In this document: in pieces, positions 23,833-35,954 of the stretch
Layout: each line of letters begins with the position of its first letter
Position numbering within the stretch: the stretch's first letter is position 1
Assembly: GCA_017591395.1 (NCBI GenBank)
Contig: WEDG01006416.1
Coordinates: 1 to 64,000 of the forward strand
Direction of reading: 5' to 3'
Source: Schistocephalus solidus
Lineage: Eukaryota; Platyhelminthes; Cestoda; Diphyllobothriidea; Diphyllobothriidae
DNA: 64,000 nucleotides
Program-made: the position numbers and the translations under genes
The notes under the pieces: model-generated
What the model saw: only the letters and a program-made list of their open reading frames with translations
What the model was told of the DNA's origin: nothing
The model's database searches: none

Positions 23833-24597
23833 TTTTGGATTCAAAGATAAAACGGAAGTAAATAATCTCGCCGTGCATTCGAGGTAAATTGTGGGGCTCA
23901 TAAGAAACAGGCTACGAGAGAAGCAAGGATACTCTTGTTCATGACGCCAGCTTGGAAAAATTCGCACGTCTAATGTGGTGGCGTGAGAGTTAAGCTAAAC
24001 CGGTCCTGGAACCTTGAGTTCCTGTGGTGAATATGGCCCCAAAGGAGACGGCTTGGACCAAGCTGTGATGTCTTTTCGCCAGTGAAGGGAAGGAACTGGG
24101 ATGCTGATTAGAATCTAACCAGAGATTATTTGAGATATTCCACAATCAGTATAGAGGCCTTTCTGGGGTACATTGTTAAACCATGGACCCTGGAAGCTTA
24201 ACTCCTTTGAGTTCTAGATGGTCGGTCAAATGTGAGGTCTTATTCAAGAGCTGGGATGGTATACATTCCGAAGTTAAGCAGTGAAAATCAAGGGGCCTTC
24301 AGGAAAACCCGTGTACTACTTGCAAATACTTAAGCTAATTCTATCAACCCATTATCGGTCGCAATTAATCAAACCGCGGAATTTTCGCACCGCAACATAT
24401 CTGCTAAGACTGCCGACTTGATAGGTAGATGTATTGTTACTCCTGAGTCACCTTTAATGAAAGCTGAGTGCGTAGAATCACTGGTAGGGCCCAAATTCAA
24501 TCTTTTATACGATTCTCGTTCAAAGTTGGCTGTGCTTATTAGTGGAGTTATCATTTCACCTATACCTGAGGCCGATGTTTGATGCGTAACGTTTTAG

Positions 24598-24915
24598 GTT
24601 AAAGTTTTGGAAGAGAAAATGACGTCCAAATTTTCCTTCGAAACCAAAATGCACGGTCGTATCCGGGCTTCGGTGCTGGACAGTCGTCACGACAATCGAC
24701 ATCTGAAATACATTGAGAATGATATTGCCGGCATCATCTCCGAACACCTGGCACGTCCTCGTCCAAAGGGTAAGCCTGCTCTCACCAACGTGGTTGTACA
24801 ACCACTGGCCGAGGGAAGTAATCAGAAGGTCGTCATAATCACCACCAGAGGCCAGTGTGCCTTCCGCTTTGGGGTTAAACAAAACGTCGAAGTGAACCAG
24901 GTGAACCGCTCCTAA
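24598..24915 (+). CDS. Aerolysin-like protein, exon 3 and stop
   Basis: Terminal exon of 105 codons plus TAA (24913-24915), opening in phase 0 after TTTTAG. It encodes residues 171-275. The first part (VKVLEEK, then TSKFSFETKMHGRIRASVLD) is the return strand after the insertion hairpin, matching the 'F..E....G.I.A' pattern that closes the pore-forming module. The remaining about 80 residues include one cysteine (RGQCAFRF) and end VNQVNRS, with no lectin or crystallin domain. The total predicted length of 275 residues is close to the usual size of single-module ETX/MTX2 proteins. Function in this organism (defence, digestion, host interaction or intracellular trafficking) cannot be read from sequence. 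Confidence 0.8.
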   Translation, partial: VKVLEEKMTSKFSFETKMHGRIRASVLDSRHDNRHLKYIENDIAGIISEHLARPRPKGKPALTNVVVQPLAEGSNQKVVIITTRGQCAFRFGVKQNVEVNQVNRS

Positions 24916-25110
24916 TGCCGCATTGGTCTCAAACCAGTCCTTTGCGAGAATTATTCTGCCGCAAACCTTCCCTGTCCGAAGTTTCCTGCCCCTTTTCCTG
25001 CGCGATTCAATCGGTGGCCGCTTGAGCGTGACACTGACGAGTAAACTGCCAGTGCCTCTTCCGGCTCCCTCCCCAGCTCTTCACTCTGCTCTGAAAGCAC
25101 GTGTCCAGTC

Positions 25111-25116
25111 ATTAAA
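25111..25116 (+). promoter_or_regulatory. Candidate polyadenylation signal for the aerolysin-like gene
   Basis: ATTAAA about 195 bases after the stop codon, the first common variant hexamer downstream. A second ATTAAA lies at 25382-25387. Which is used is unknown. Confidence 0.3.
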
Positions 25117-25119
25117 TTT

Positions 25120-28115
25120 TGAACCCAGCAAACTCCTCTGCGCACTGCTTCAAAACTCCAGACTGCAAATCCTTTTGTCTCGAAGCCTTTCCATACTTCT
25201 TTGTAAAAATATAGATGCTTTTGCTCGGGTTGGATCCGCGTTTTTAATTTACACGAGAAACAGTAAGTCCGATGTCTCATATTGTCGATCTACATTCTTT
25301 ATATTCCGAGAAGACAGCACCATATGTGCATATTGTTTTCAGGCCATTCCACCCTGAGAGCAGAATAGGGATGGTCAGATGATTAAATAGATTATAAGAT
25401 TGAAAAATGCGTTACCGACTATCATTTGTACACTGACTACAGTTGTAGTATGGCATTCAGTCAAAGAATTAACCTCAGTTTTAGCTGACTGAAGAAAGCT
25501 GGAGGGCCAAGATCTTATTGCTTGCAAAATTTCCCAAGTTTATTTTATGGTCACATTTTCCAACTCTCTTTGTCAAATTAGTCCCCAAACGCATTTACTG
25601 AACTCGAGGTCTCGTCTTTAGAGTGAAGAATTTATCACGTTAGAAGTGCAGTCAACTTCCTTTTGTATGTGTCCCGCATGTAGTTCCGATGTTTACAGTT
25701 TTCCCTGTTGAAGAATGCTTTTGTTCTTAAGAATGCGCAGGGCACTGGTTGAGCAATCAATACGAATTTTCGTTCCTCAGCATTCATTATATTTTTGCCC
25801 ACATGTACACACTGAAAGTCAAAAATCTTCTCAGTCCTTGAACACAACACTGATATTCCGGTGTACATGTTGCGCCCTACCTTTGAAGATTTTAACTTGC
25901 AACCCATCCGTTCATCAAGCGTCACTTTTATATTCTAGGAAAAAATGGAGCACCATTTTTCTTAACTATGTAATTTTTAAAATACATGTTACTTATAAAC
26001 TGCAACGCCACGCCATATGCTAATACAAGAACTGCTCAAAGTGGCACCTGAAAAGAGCTGAGTTTCTCCTATCGTCGAGGACGAGATCCGCCAGATGGAT
26101 TGATGGACTTCTCCACTTTGCACGGGATTGAATTCGAGCTCGGTATACTCGTCTTTGCGTTCGCTTTCCTCTCCCCCTCTCCCACCTCAAATGGTCCAAT
26201 GGCTTCTACCTCCTGTGAGTGGCTCTTCAATTTTTTTGAGTGTAAATATGAGGAAATGTGTTGAATTCTAACTCAGTTAATAATGCGCACCTTCATTGGG
26301 GAATTTACGACCGTTGAGAATACTTTTGAGAACGATATCTATGGTGGGGGTACATAAGTCTAAACGCAGACCCAACGAATAGCAAATTGATAGTGTAAAA
26401 CTTCGATAAACCGAAAACCCTGGCATGGTAGTCGTTGTCTGAATTCAATAGCTTTCTTGGTTGAATTGGGCAGAATAGTTGCCATTTAGTATGTTGTCCA
26501 GATTAAAACTGTTTCTCCAACTTTCTTTTACCATTTCTGGACAACTTTATAAACCTAAGGTCCAAGATTTCAAACTGATTTCTACCTTTTACGCAATACT
26601 AAGCTGAGCCAATTGGTAATCTGGTTGCATCCTCACATCACAAACTTAGGAAGCTAACATGAGTTTTCCTCACGTTTCCCACCTCAGGCATCGATTTTAT
26701 ACATTTAGAAAAGCTCTCACGGCCAGAAATCCCGGAGTCATATTCAACCCACTGAACGTTATCACCTCTATTCTCTGCTACGTCTGCCATATGCGAGACA
26801 ACAGTCTGCTGCCTATAAACTTTACTTTAAGGCAGTTTAGGTCACTGATTACAGAAAACTGAAATGGCCAGAGTGCTTTCCCTCCGAAAGTATATGCTAA
26901 GGTTTTACTTACCTCGGTCAACAAATATTTCTACCAACAGGCATCTTTTTTTAAATTCAAGTCATTACTACTCGGTGAGAAAAAATCGTTCAGTCAAACC
27001 TCCTACACACCGCATTTTTTTCCAGTCAAGCGTGAAAAGTGATCAATGGTAATGAAAATCGCTCTCTAAGCAGCAATGTTATGCATTTTTCAGTGCTACC
27101 AACGCGTACTCTGTGTCGTGTGACAATGCGAACTTTCAAGAGAGGTGGCGAGAATGGCAGTGTTACTTTCTGGTGCCTTGGTGAGAAGTCAAACAACGAA
27201 GATGCTTCAAATGAAGTTTGGCAGAACGGACAAACAAACCAAATCTGTTTTTTTTCGACCAGACCACTTAGAATTACGACTTACATACTGGCGCCCCCTC
27301 TTGCCGTTGCACATCGTTTCTACGCAGTCAAACTGTCGGCACTTCTCAACCATCGGAGGTCAGACCTCGTTTACGCCACTTCCTCTCGCGCTGTGGTTAT
27401 GGCGAAAAAAGGCGAACTTGAGAAGCCGAAAGGTTGTTCCACTTTTGTAGGCATTAACGGGTCACGCGGTCAAACATTTAAGGTCAGTCCGTGGGCCTCT
27501 TATTGATTACCGCTGTCATAGGCAGGAATCGGTTGCTTTGTTTACCGGAACCCCACTGTCTGCATCTGTCGGAGCCTATTTCACGACCACCTACATTGGT
27601 ACTGGTCATCGATATTAATTTCAAGGCACTCTATCTGAGAATGTACAAGTCCTGTCAGCGGCACAGTTTGCGACTTGTAATTAATTCATGCAGTTAACAA
27701 GTCTAGCCGGTGGCGTTATAATTAGGATTATATGAACCGATTTTTCTGCGGACCACGTCGTTCTCAGAATGCCCTCGTAACTGCTGCTGAAAATAATCAA
27801 TATTAGCACGTAATTGATGCGTAACTGTCCACCTGCACATAGGAATCATAGCTTGGTTTGAGGTAAAAGCAAGTTTGAAGTCTTGGTATACCAGATATGA
27901 ACCAAAATTCGGTGGCATGTATGAGCTATGTTTGGCCTACGTCGTTCTTTGTAAGGCCGAAGACAATAGGGTTAGAATTGGAGCGCGTTGGTTACAGCAA
28001 TGGTTAGTATTTCGTAATAGGGGAGTTTTGACAGGTTTTGCTAATTCATTTCACCCAATTGTGGCAAACTCGCGGGCCTCGGTAGACACCTGCTTGATTC
28101 TCAATTGATTGCCTA
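25120..28115. other. 3' flank and intergenic, no supported gene
   Basis: No domain is recognised. 27130-27500 has two overlapping frames without family motifs. The ATG at 27399 (G at -3 and +4) opens 28 codons before a possible GTCAGT donor at 27483, a weak candidate for a first exon. 26040-26230 is somewhat C/T-rich but shows no clear exon. Confidence 0.4.
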
Positions 28116-28119
28116 AGAA

Positions 28120-28320
28120 ATCTTGGTTGGGCAGTCAGCTTCCTGTATCAAAATTGATGGATTCGATACGTTGCGGGTAAGTTGACCAACTTGTGTTTAC
28201 GGCTCCCGGTTGGGCCTCGTAGCTTGACTGGCTAGGGTGTTGGCTGTACTAAAGTCTCCCCCTTGCTGTCGTGGGTTCTAATCCCACCAAGGCCACCGAG
28301 TTTTTCACAATTGGGTCGAA
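28120..28320 (+). mobile_element. SINE family B copy, plus orientation
   Basis: The leader CAGTCAGCTTCCTGTATCA, then GGCTCCCGGTTGGGCCTCGT and a decayed tRNA-like module from 28213 (GGCCTCG) to the matching acceptor strand near 28293, then CACCGAGTTTTTCACAATTG. Confidence 0.8.
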
Positions 28321-28548
28321 TGTGTTAGTACTTTGCTTACGGTTAGGCTCATTGTTAGGATGATTTGCGGTTTGCGGTTTGGGTCGTGCCTCGGAGAATG
28401 CGTTCGTTGAGGGCGGCACTACGCCAGTTCATGTGAACTAATTTTTTTATAATCCAGAGAGCTGTAATCACTGTGCAATATGTTGGTTCGCTTACAACCA
28501 CGGAATACTTTGCAGGAAACTTGCAATCACGAGGTAAATATCCATAAA

Positions 28549-28810
28549 GTTAAGGAAACCGGCTACATCTGTCTGCAGACTTGAACGGGTGGGTGACGCG
28601 CTGTACCAAGTCCCTGCCATTACTCCTGAGGCGTGTTAGGAATTCACGGCATGGTCGGACAGGTAATACCACGGGCATGCAGCAGTGTCGATTGGGGCTT
28701 TCCTGAGGCCTGGACGCCCTTCTCACCCTTTGCGCTCTTGTCGCCAGATGGCGTGACCCAGTTCGCAGCCGACACTGCCCCCACAAAGGCCCCTCATTTG
28801 TGACTGGGTC
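28549..28810 (+). repeat. Dispersed repeat family H copy
   Basis: It matches 58800-59110 in reverse complement. Shared blocks include TCTGCAGACTTGAACG, GGTGACGCGCTG, CCTTCTCACC, the CGCCAGATGG block and GACTGGGTCA-type ends. The 28.5 kb copy is shorter, lacking about 50 bases in the middle. Confidence 0.7.
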
Positions 28811-28814
28811 ATTG

Positions 28815-29335
28815 TCTTCTGCGCTGCTGTCCGAGGCGGCTCCAAAAGCTCAGACAAATGGGCTGACGGGTCTGACACTTGGACGCTAGTTTTATCCTCC
28901 GAAAGAGAATTCGACTCATGTCCTCCTAGTAAACTTCCATAAATGGAATGTTTAGCCTAAAATAGTCGCTTTCCCCGCCTCTTCTACGCCTATACTACCC
29001 GTGACATGAGGTTCTTTACCAGGATCTGGTAACAATCTGAGATCATCGGCAGCACTCTAGACACTGAACTTCAGCTGAGTGATCCGATTGACAGAAAAGG
29101 ATTGCAAGATAGATGACCACTTTATGTAGAATTTTGAAAAGTCTAACTACTATGTAATAGTCTTGAAGACCGTAAATCCTTCCCCCTCACGATCCGACCC
29201 GCCAAAACGAATCAAGGTGGCATGCTATGCCACACCTATAGAGCTAATTTAACATGAGATATGACGACAGATCTGCAAATAATCCGCTGTATTTTTGAGC
29301 TGCACTCCGTCAACCATCGTTTAATGGACTATTAC
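28815..29335. other. Intergenic, nothing recognised
   Basis: No gene or repeat recognised. Confidence 0.4.
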
Positions 29336-29339
29336 CTGA

Positions 29340-29740
29340 GTATAGTGCCCCCTAAACGGGCTCTGGACCAACACGGGGGCCAAATCAGAGTGAGGCAGGC
29401 GTTATTATTCTGGGATGCGGTTCCATAAGAAATGCTGAACATGGTGGATGCGCGTGCCCAGCATGGGCACGCGTAGGCGCAGACTCATGCCGCCCTCCAC
29501 AACTTTTGCCATTTATGGCTCTCCTAGTCCGTGGGAGATGCTTCATTTGAGCCCGACCTCGCATCCGGTCTTCTCGACTATGTCTTGACACCAGGCACAG
29601 GCGAGTAAGGGAAAAAAGAGTGCGGTAGATGCAATGCAAGTCTACTAGCACTTAAAACTAATTTGCGCACAAGCCACCGTCCCTGCACCACCCTTTTATG
29701 GAGCTTACGGTGGACATCGTCGGACTACGACGGTCGAACT
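29340..29740 (+). repeat. Dispersed repeat family G, near full-length
   Basis: Block order: CCTAAACGGGCTCTGGACCA, AATCAGAGTGAGGCAGGCGT, GGCACGCGTAGGCGCAGAC, GTGCGGTAGATGCAATGC, GCCACCGTCCCTGCACCACC and GTGGACATCGTCGGAC. With the 61.9 kb copy it defines an element of about 370-400 bases. Confidence 0.75.
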
Positions 29741-29744
29741 AACC

Positions 29745-30780
29745 TAACTGACTCTAATACCCGTGATTGAAACAAACATTATAGACTGGAAATGGCGAGC
29801 CCTCTACCAAACCTTACTGGGTATTTCTCCTGAGGTTTTGTGCAGACAATATTCATGAAATCTAAATTTTTGTTTTTCGTAATCGATTTTCTTCCCACGT
29901 CTGCTGATTTTGAGTAGCATGGCTACAGCATCGAGCAACGCGGTCTCACTTGGAACCCTTATCGAAGCCGGTGTATAATTAGGAATCTGCTGATCTGACG
30001 CCAATTTAAGTGTGTTTGAATCGATAAAAGAATTTAGTTCAAAATCCTTCCCTTTTTGCTGCATTCTAATTTTGATGACCAAGCCCTGTATGGCTTGCTG
30101 CAGGGAGGACGAGAAAGACAACATCACCGAAGGCCGATTTTGACCTCAATTTCTTGTAAATGTTTATGTTTTTCAGGTTAACAAGCTCGTAAATAGCCGT
30201 TGCTGACGTCACCGGCTTGCCTGCTAGCGCCGCTGCTGCCTGTGTTGGGCTGCACATAAACATTCTGCTTCAGCAAAGAGGGGAGTGCGGCCGGTCATAG
30301 TGCCTACATTGCGCACTTTGCGAGACTTAACATTCGTTTAGATATTCCCAGCTCTGCGTAGGGAACTTGGGTTTTTAGGACTAGTAGAAGGCCATCTGGG
30401 TGTTCGCCGAAGCTAGAAAAGATCCTATAGCTAGAGGTGTCAAAAGGCGAAAACCATAACCAGTTCCAAACAAGATTTTTAATGCAAAAAACTTAGGGTA
30501 AATATCCCGTCTACATAAACGTGCTCTGTTACCTAAATTTGACCAAATGTGCCGATTGAAATTCTGAAGGGGTCCCCAGTTAAAAGCAAAAAACGCACTC
30601 CACCGCCTATCAAGTAAGTCTGAAATTACTGGAATAGAGGAAGCGTGTGTTGCTGTATCTAAACTGGCGCTCAATATAATGTTGTGGTACATATGAGAAA
30701 GAGATTTTACTTCACTGAAGTCACCTAGTGTGATCTCACAATCTCTTGTGGGCTTGAATCGGACTTCTAACTGGTCCTCG
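29745..30780. other. Intergenic, no supported gene
   Basis: A minus-strand frame of about 130 codons (30781-30381) is continuous with the GA array but shows no domain. TGACGTCA (perfect CRE palindrome) lies at 30204-30211 in a locally CpG-richer stretch, with no identifiable transcript. Confidence 0.4.
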
Positions 30781-30784
30781 ATGG

Positions 30785-30788
30785 GAGA

Positions 30789-30859
<71 letters not shown>

Positions 30860-31075
30860 ACGGCTTTATTCGTCCTTTCATTGCTACCAATCATTCGACG
30901 ATCTTTAAAAACATGATGGAGTGCTACAAGCGGTGACCTAGAAGAAGGGCAATTGGCTGGATATCCTTGTCCCTAGAGTTCAGAGGTACGTCATCATGGC
31001 TCCCGGTTGATGCGGATTATGCCCGATATGTGAAATCCCAGTTATTGCATTTAGGATCATGTGAAAATGATTTTT
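30785..31075 (+). repeat. Dispersed repeat family I with terminal (GA)n
   Basis: A GA array (30785-30859, about 37 repeats) runs directly into CACGGCTTTATTCGTCC, then ACATGATGGAGTGC, CAATTGGCTGGATATCC, CCTAGAGTTCAGAGGTA, CATGGCTCCCGGTTGA and GTGAAATCCCAGTTATTG. The same blocks occur in reverse complement at 34005-34250, where only a short CT run remains at the corresponding end. Confidence 0.8.
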
Positions 31076-31079
31076 GCAA

Positions 31080-33055
31080 AACTGTGAATTTTTTACCTCG
31101 TCAGGCACACGCCCATGTCCAGCTCCAGTTGTCTTGTTATTAGAGCATGGCGGTGGCGGAGGAGGTGGTGTGAGAGCTGAAACTGAGATGGTTGCTGCGT
31201 AAGACTACTTTACTACAAGCACACTTATGCACAACTCGCCACCGCACCCTCTTAGGGGTAATGGTGGTCTCGGTCTACTGGGAAAGAAAAGAGGATAAAA
31301 GCCAAGTTATAAGCGAGATCTGCGTTCAGTGACAAAAGATACGCTTCTTTCGGCTAATATACATTCAGAATTTGCGGTTAATGGTTTGTTTCGGGCCACA
31401 GGGATATTGCATCTCTTCCTGGATGGTTGCTTGCCGGCTTGTTATTTTGCATGCTGATGCGGCCTTTATAATTAATCGTATGTTCTAGGCAAACAGATTT
31501 GAACTTTCCCTTTTCACTGAGCTGGAGACTTTAGCTTCTTCAAATTAATATTTAATTATGAAAACATATAATACTCGTTCAAGCAACCTTAAAATTCCCA
31601 GATAACCTGCCAAAGGCGCATAGTTTTGTTCACTAGAGAAGATGAATTTATTACCTACCGTTTCAATTAGTGGGGTCGGCGTCACTGTCTGAGCGTAGTT
31701 TACGCCCTAAAAATACTACGCCCTTGTAAATCGGATTGACTGTTAAAGTACCAATAACTTCGCACAAAAATACAATTTTTCGTAACTGTATCCGAAGATG
31801 GGTTCGAGGGCGAATCCGAAACTTCAGACTAGTAAAGCTATGGTTCCAGTGATCGTGTCTCTTTCTTCACATGTCATCCGCCTTTCTACCTAGTAGTGCA
31901 GTAGCGAGAAAGACCCTGGCTGCAGTTGTTTCGATGGACGTTAAACCGGGGGCTGGGGGAGAAAAATTATAATAGACTGAACTTAAACAAATGCTGTTAG
32001 GCCCATATCCCCATTCCGATTTCCACCTTCGCGCATATGTTTTCACCTCTTATTTCCTCAAAGTGCTTGCCCCTCTATTATTTGCTCCTCATTCGCCGCA
32101 AGACGCTTCTAATTTGGCCGATCCTCTCCGTCCACAAAGGAGGAATCAGTCGTGCGCCCGGATACTCAGAACGATGCCAATCCAGTCGGAAAAATTGAGG
32201 ATGTGGGCGCTTGATGGCATCAGTTTCAGGGCCGAGGGGAAAAGTGTGTTGGACGGCGGAGGGGAGGTTAGCGGGCGAAACGATCACCGTCACCAACTTG
32301 GCCGAGACGACCAATTATATCTGGCGAAGATCGCCTTGCGGAGGTAAGGCGTGAACGCCAGGGGCTGCAAAAGGTTGCGTGAACGTCTGCGCTTGCTTCT
32401 CATTGGTCTGTAAGCCGCGCCTTTTGTCTACCGTGCCGACAACCCACAGCGGCTGTCGCTGCAAAGACTTACTGAGTCGTCAAGTCTGAAATGTGTAGTG
32501 AGACCTGTGGTCAACTTTGTCAAAATATAATAGCAACATGAAAGAAGAATTTGTCATTCTTTTGGTTTTGCTAGAGAGTTGCCACACATATTTCCTCTCG
32601 CTAAATCATTTTACGCTTAAAGTAGTAGTTAAAATCTATTTTATTATTCTTTTTAGGGACAGAAAAGTTGGAAATTCGTACAATTATTAACCTGAGTTCT
32701 TATGCGTGAATACAACTCGGAATATTATGGTGCCTTTTGCTCTAATACTACTAAAATTAGACAGCATCACCTTGGCTTTCGAACTTTCGTTCTGATAAAT
32801 TTGATCTCTTGAATGAGCCATGCGGTCAGTCAGAATCAAAGGTAGATAATGACGAATTGAAATTCATCGTCGAGTAAGATATATCTACAAGTGCACAGGA
32901 ATTATTTTTGATGTTCGTTGTTAGCAAGTGAACACTAGTAACTCACCTAGACGACGTTGCTAAAGTAAAAAAGTTGCATATTTGAGCTCAACGTGAATTG
33001 AATGAAAAGCTGAAACCAACGTTTGGAAGCTTGCCTGACGTTGCTTTCTTGTCAC
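31080..33055. other. Intergenic with a foldback fragment and a CpG-richer segment
   Basis: 31795-31865 resembles one arm of foldback family C in reverse (GAAGATGGGTTCGAGGGCGA, TTCCAGTGATCGTGTCTC). 32270-32480 is richer in CpG and has a CCAAT at about 32310 and an ATTGG at about 32402. A 118-codon ATG frame (31991-32344) ends close to a GTAAGG donor-like site but has no recognisable motif. I call no gene. Confidence 0.4.
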
Positions 33056-33059
33056 ACAA

Positions 33060-33610
33060 ATGATCCGCTTTCGACCCGAAATGTATTGTGGGATAAGAAG
33101 TGAATCCAATTCAATAACCGTAAACCTTCAGCATAGTGGTGGTACAAGGATAAGTAACTTAAACACAGCTCAAAGCACAATTGTCATCAAAAGAGGCTGA
33201 TGGTACGTGTTTGGTTTTCGGGCGCAGGTTTAATGCCTTATGATTTCGCAAAACCTTGGTTGTCGATCATGGAAAAGTATACTACAACCCGCTGAAGTAA
33301 ATGGTCTAAAGTTACAGAAAAATAGCCTACATCTGATTGACGTCTATTCTATTGCAAGACAATACTAGACCACATACCGCACAAACGGCAGTGGTGAAAC
33401 TACAAGAGTTAGAAGTTCTCCATCATCCACCATGCTCACCAGATCTTACCCCCACTTAATAGCTCTTCTTTCAGAATTTTTTTCACGACAGCAATTTACT
33501 CCCGACAATGCTCTAAAACACGCCTTTCAAGATTTAATTGACTCTTGATTACATCGCCAGACTAAATCAACCTGCCGCTGAAATGACAATATGGGTGCAT
33601 ACAATGCTGA
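33060..33610 (+). mobile_element. Dead mariner-type transposase fragment
   Basis: 33352-33456 reads QDNTRPHTAQ...LQELEVLHHPPC then SPDLTPT, the mariner 'HDNARPH...HPPYSPDLAPT' block with the second catalytic Asp. The frame ends in TAA TAG at 33457-33462, exactly where the DYHLF box and third catalytic Asp should follow. After a shift, FTPDNALKHAFQDLIDS matches the C-terminal '..NAL.DFIDS'. Upstream, about 33085-33125, RSESNSITVNLQ resembles the 'ELL..NQTIT...Y.QQL' block. There are multiple frame breaks and no terminal repeats were recognised. Confidence 0.8.
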
Positions 33611-33624
33611 AGACCACTATTCCT

Positions 33625-33925
33625 TGTATGATGAAGTAGCGCGCACCGATAAACTTAGGGGACATGCTCGTCCTGTTGTGCCTTGGGCTCAATCTAGAAC
33701 CCTCGCAGGCGGGCACATATGGACTAGTAGAATATGCATATGATGGTGTACTGACAAAGACAAGGGGGATCGGAATGGTGCTTTCTGCCTTATAAGCAGT
33801 CATCAGCCAGTATTACTCAAGTACAGGTAAGAACACCTGAGATTCCAACCCGAATGGTTGGTCGCTGAGCCTAGCGCTCTACCCTTTAACAACGGGCTTG
33901 ATTTCCATGGCTCATTGTCCTGTCA
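33625..33925 (-). mobile_element. SINE family A copy, minus orientation
   Basis: Tail part (CGCACCGATAAACTTAGGGG, GTCCTGTTGTGCCTTGGGCT), then GACAAAGACAAGGGGGATCG, CAGTCATCAGCCAGTATTAC and a decayed head toward 33920. Confidence 0.7.
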
Positions 33926-34004
33926 GTTGTAATCGATCATACTAATTATTATGAAGTGGTGTTTACCGAGTAAATTACGGGACATACTACCCCCGTAACT
34001 CATT

Positions 34005-34250
34005 CTCATCATCCACATGATCTTGAGTTCAATAATTGGGATTTCACATTTTGGGCCTAATCCACTTCAACCGGGAGCCATGACGGCTTACCTCTGAACT
34101 CTAGGGACAAGGATCTCCAGCCAATTGCCTTTCTTCAAGGTCGCTGCTTGTGGCACTCCATGATGTGTTATAAGCTCGTCGAATGAGTTGTAGTAAAGAA
34201 AGGACGTATAAAGTCATGCTCTCCCTCTCTCTTTCTCTCCCGTGGCTCAT
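34005..34250 (-). repeat. Dispersed repeat family I, minus copy
   Basis: Reverse complement of 30860-31075 with about 80 % identity by eye (ATGATCTTGAGTTCAATAAT, CAACCGGGAGCCATGACGG, CAGCCAATTGCC). The end equivalent to the 30.8 kb GA array is CTCTCCCTCTCTCTTTCTCT here, abutting a SINE A copy. Confidence 0.75.
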
Positions 34251-34400
34251 TTGTAGAGCGTTTGACTCGATTACCAAAGATCCTGGGTTATAATCCTAGG
34301 TGGTCCACCTTGAGGATTGGGTATTACTGTCTCAGAACGGCTAATAAGCCAGAAATGGTCATTCTGGTCCTTATTGTCTTTGTCGGTACACCATTATGTT
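34247..34400 (+). mobile_element. SINE family A copy, plus orientation
   Basis: A tRNA-like head (CCGTGGCTCATTTGTAGAGC, GGGTTATAATCC) followed by GAACGGCTAATAAGCCAGAA and CTTATTGTCTTTGTCGGTAC. Confidence 0.75.
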
Positions 34401-34404
34401 CCTC

Positions 34405-35695
34405 GTATTTATAAAACTACCCAATTTTTCTCTGCAAATTTCATACTCGACGACCCAATTCTTCACATCTTCATGGAACACTCGTTAAGTTCGATATAAA
34501 ATATGGGTACGTCGGAACCTTTGCAGTTAATAAATCTGACTAAGGGCAATGGGACGAAAGAAGCAGAATTTATTGATGTCAGACATGCCTGATCAACACT
34601 CCCTGTCTTTATTTACCTATCAGGTTTGAGCTCCCTATGCCGTTTTCTTATTTAACAGTTAATCTTATTGAATTATGGAATGACCGTGAGCAGTTGAGTA
34701 AGAGGTAATTAAATTATATGAGATCATTAAATTCTGCATATTTTATCCCCTTTGCATTTTTCAAACTTAATCCAGAAAAAATTTCAACTTCACGTTGTTA
34801 GGAAATCACCTTTCTCGCTGTCCGTTAACATATACACTTCCACTATATTGAGCCTCCGGATAGGACAGTTTAAGAAAATGATGCGGATTACAACCTCGTC
34901 TTGAGGGCTGGCTTCCTTCTTTATTTATTAAAACTGTTACTGGTCTGGCTAGTTTTAAATTCCCCTCATTCTGTTGCTAAACACCTCGCCTGGAGACCAA
35001 CTAAGGCTTGGTTGATTGACTTCGGGCGTCACACGTCTCCGTCTTTCTACGAAATCCTCTTATTGTCAAAAACGATAAGTTACCCAATAAATGCATTATC
35101 TGTGTAGCAATTGGACATTTTATTGGAGATTTGGGAACTTGTTGCCCTTCCCTCGTACAGTGGATTAATGCTGTGAGGTCCGTGGTTGTTACTTGGATGG
35201 GTTAAAGGTAACCATTGAGAATTCTGGAGTAGAATTTAGAAATGTTTTCTAAGGGCTACCAGTGAAAGTCTGAAAAAGAACAAGCGGGTAGGGAGAGGGG
35301 AGTTTTTTCAGAGTATAAAGGAAAATTTCCCGAATAAAAGGTTTCCTGTTTCTGTTTATGTATACTCCGGAGTTTTCCATTCCTAAGCCTTTGGCTTATG
35401 ACAACCTCTTATGACATTTCTCGACTCTTTTGACACCTTGAGGATAGGGGAATTATATAACGATGGACAAATACACTGCGCTCAGGCCACCATGAAATTA
35501 AGAAAAATTGCTCCAGTGTTTTTTAAAATTGTATTTCATCTGTTTCCACCTCTTCTTCCTCCCCGCCATCTACTCTCCATTGACTTCATACGTGGGAATT
35601 GCCTACCTATTATGATGGTAGGCTTGACTTATATTCTATTTCTCATTCGTTCAGAGTTACTGTTTGAAACTGTTCTGGGTGCCAATTTAAATATG
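34405..35695. other. Intergenic, nothing recognised
   Basis: AT-rich sequence. Frames of 68-99 codons have no recognised motif. Confidence 0.45.
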
Positions 35696-35699
35696 TTCA

Positions 35700-35823
35700 A
35701 GACAACATAACCGACAAAGACAAGAGAGACTGGAATGACCATTTCTGGCTTATTAACCATCATCAGACAGCCATACCCAAACACAGGATTGGACCACCTG
35801 AATCCGTGGCTCAATGGTAGAGC

Positions 35824-35868
<45 letters not shown>

Positions 35869-35869
35869 C

Positions 35870-35954
<85 letters not shown>

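Noticed and set aside
24923..25357. 144-codon frame directly after the pore-former stop
   Set aside because: Opens at TTG, lies in the probable 3' UTR, has no recognised motif and is of chance length. A downstream exon of a longer isoform is unlikely because exon 3 ends in TAA.
32270..32480. Promoter with first exon at 31991-32344
   Set aside because: CpG density and CCAAT motifs are only moderate and the frame has no recognisable content. Kept as a note within the intergenic entry.
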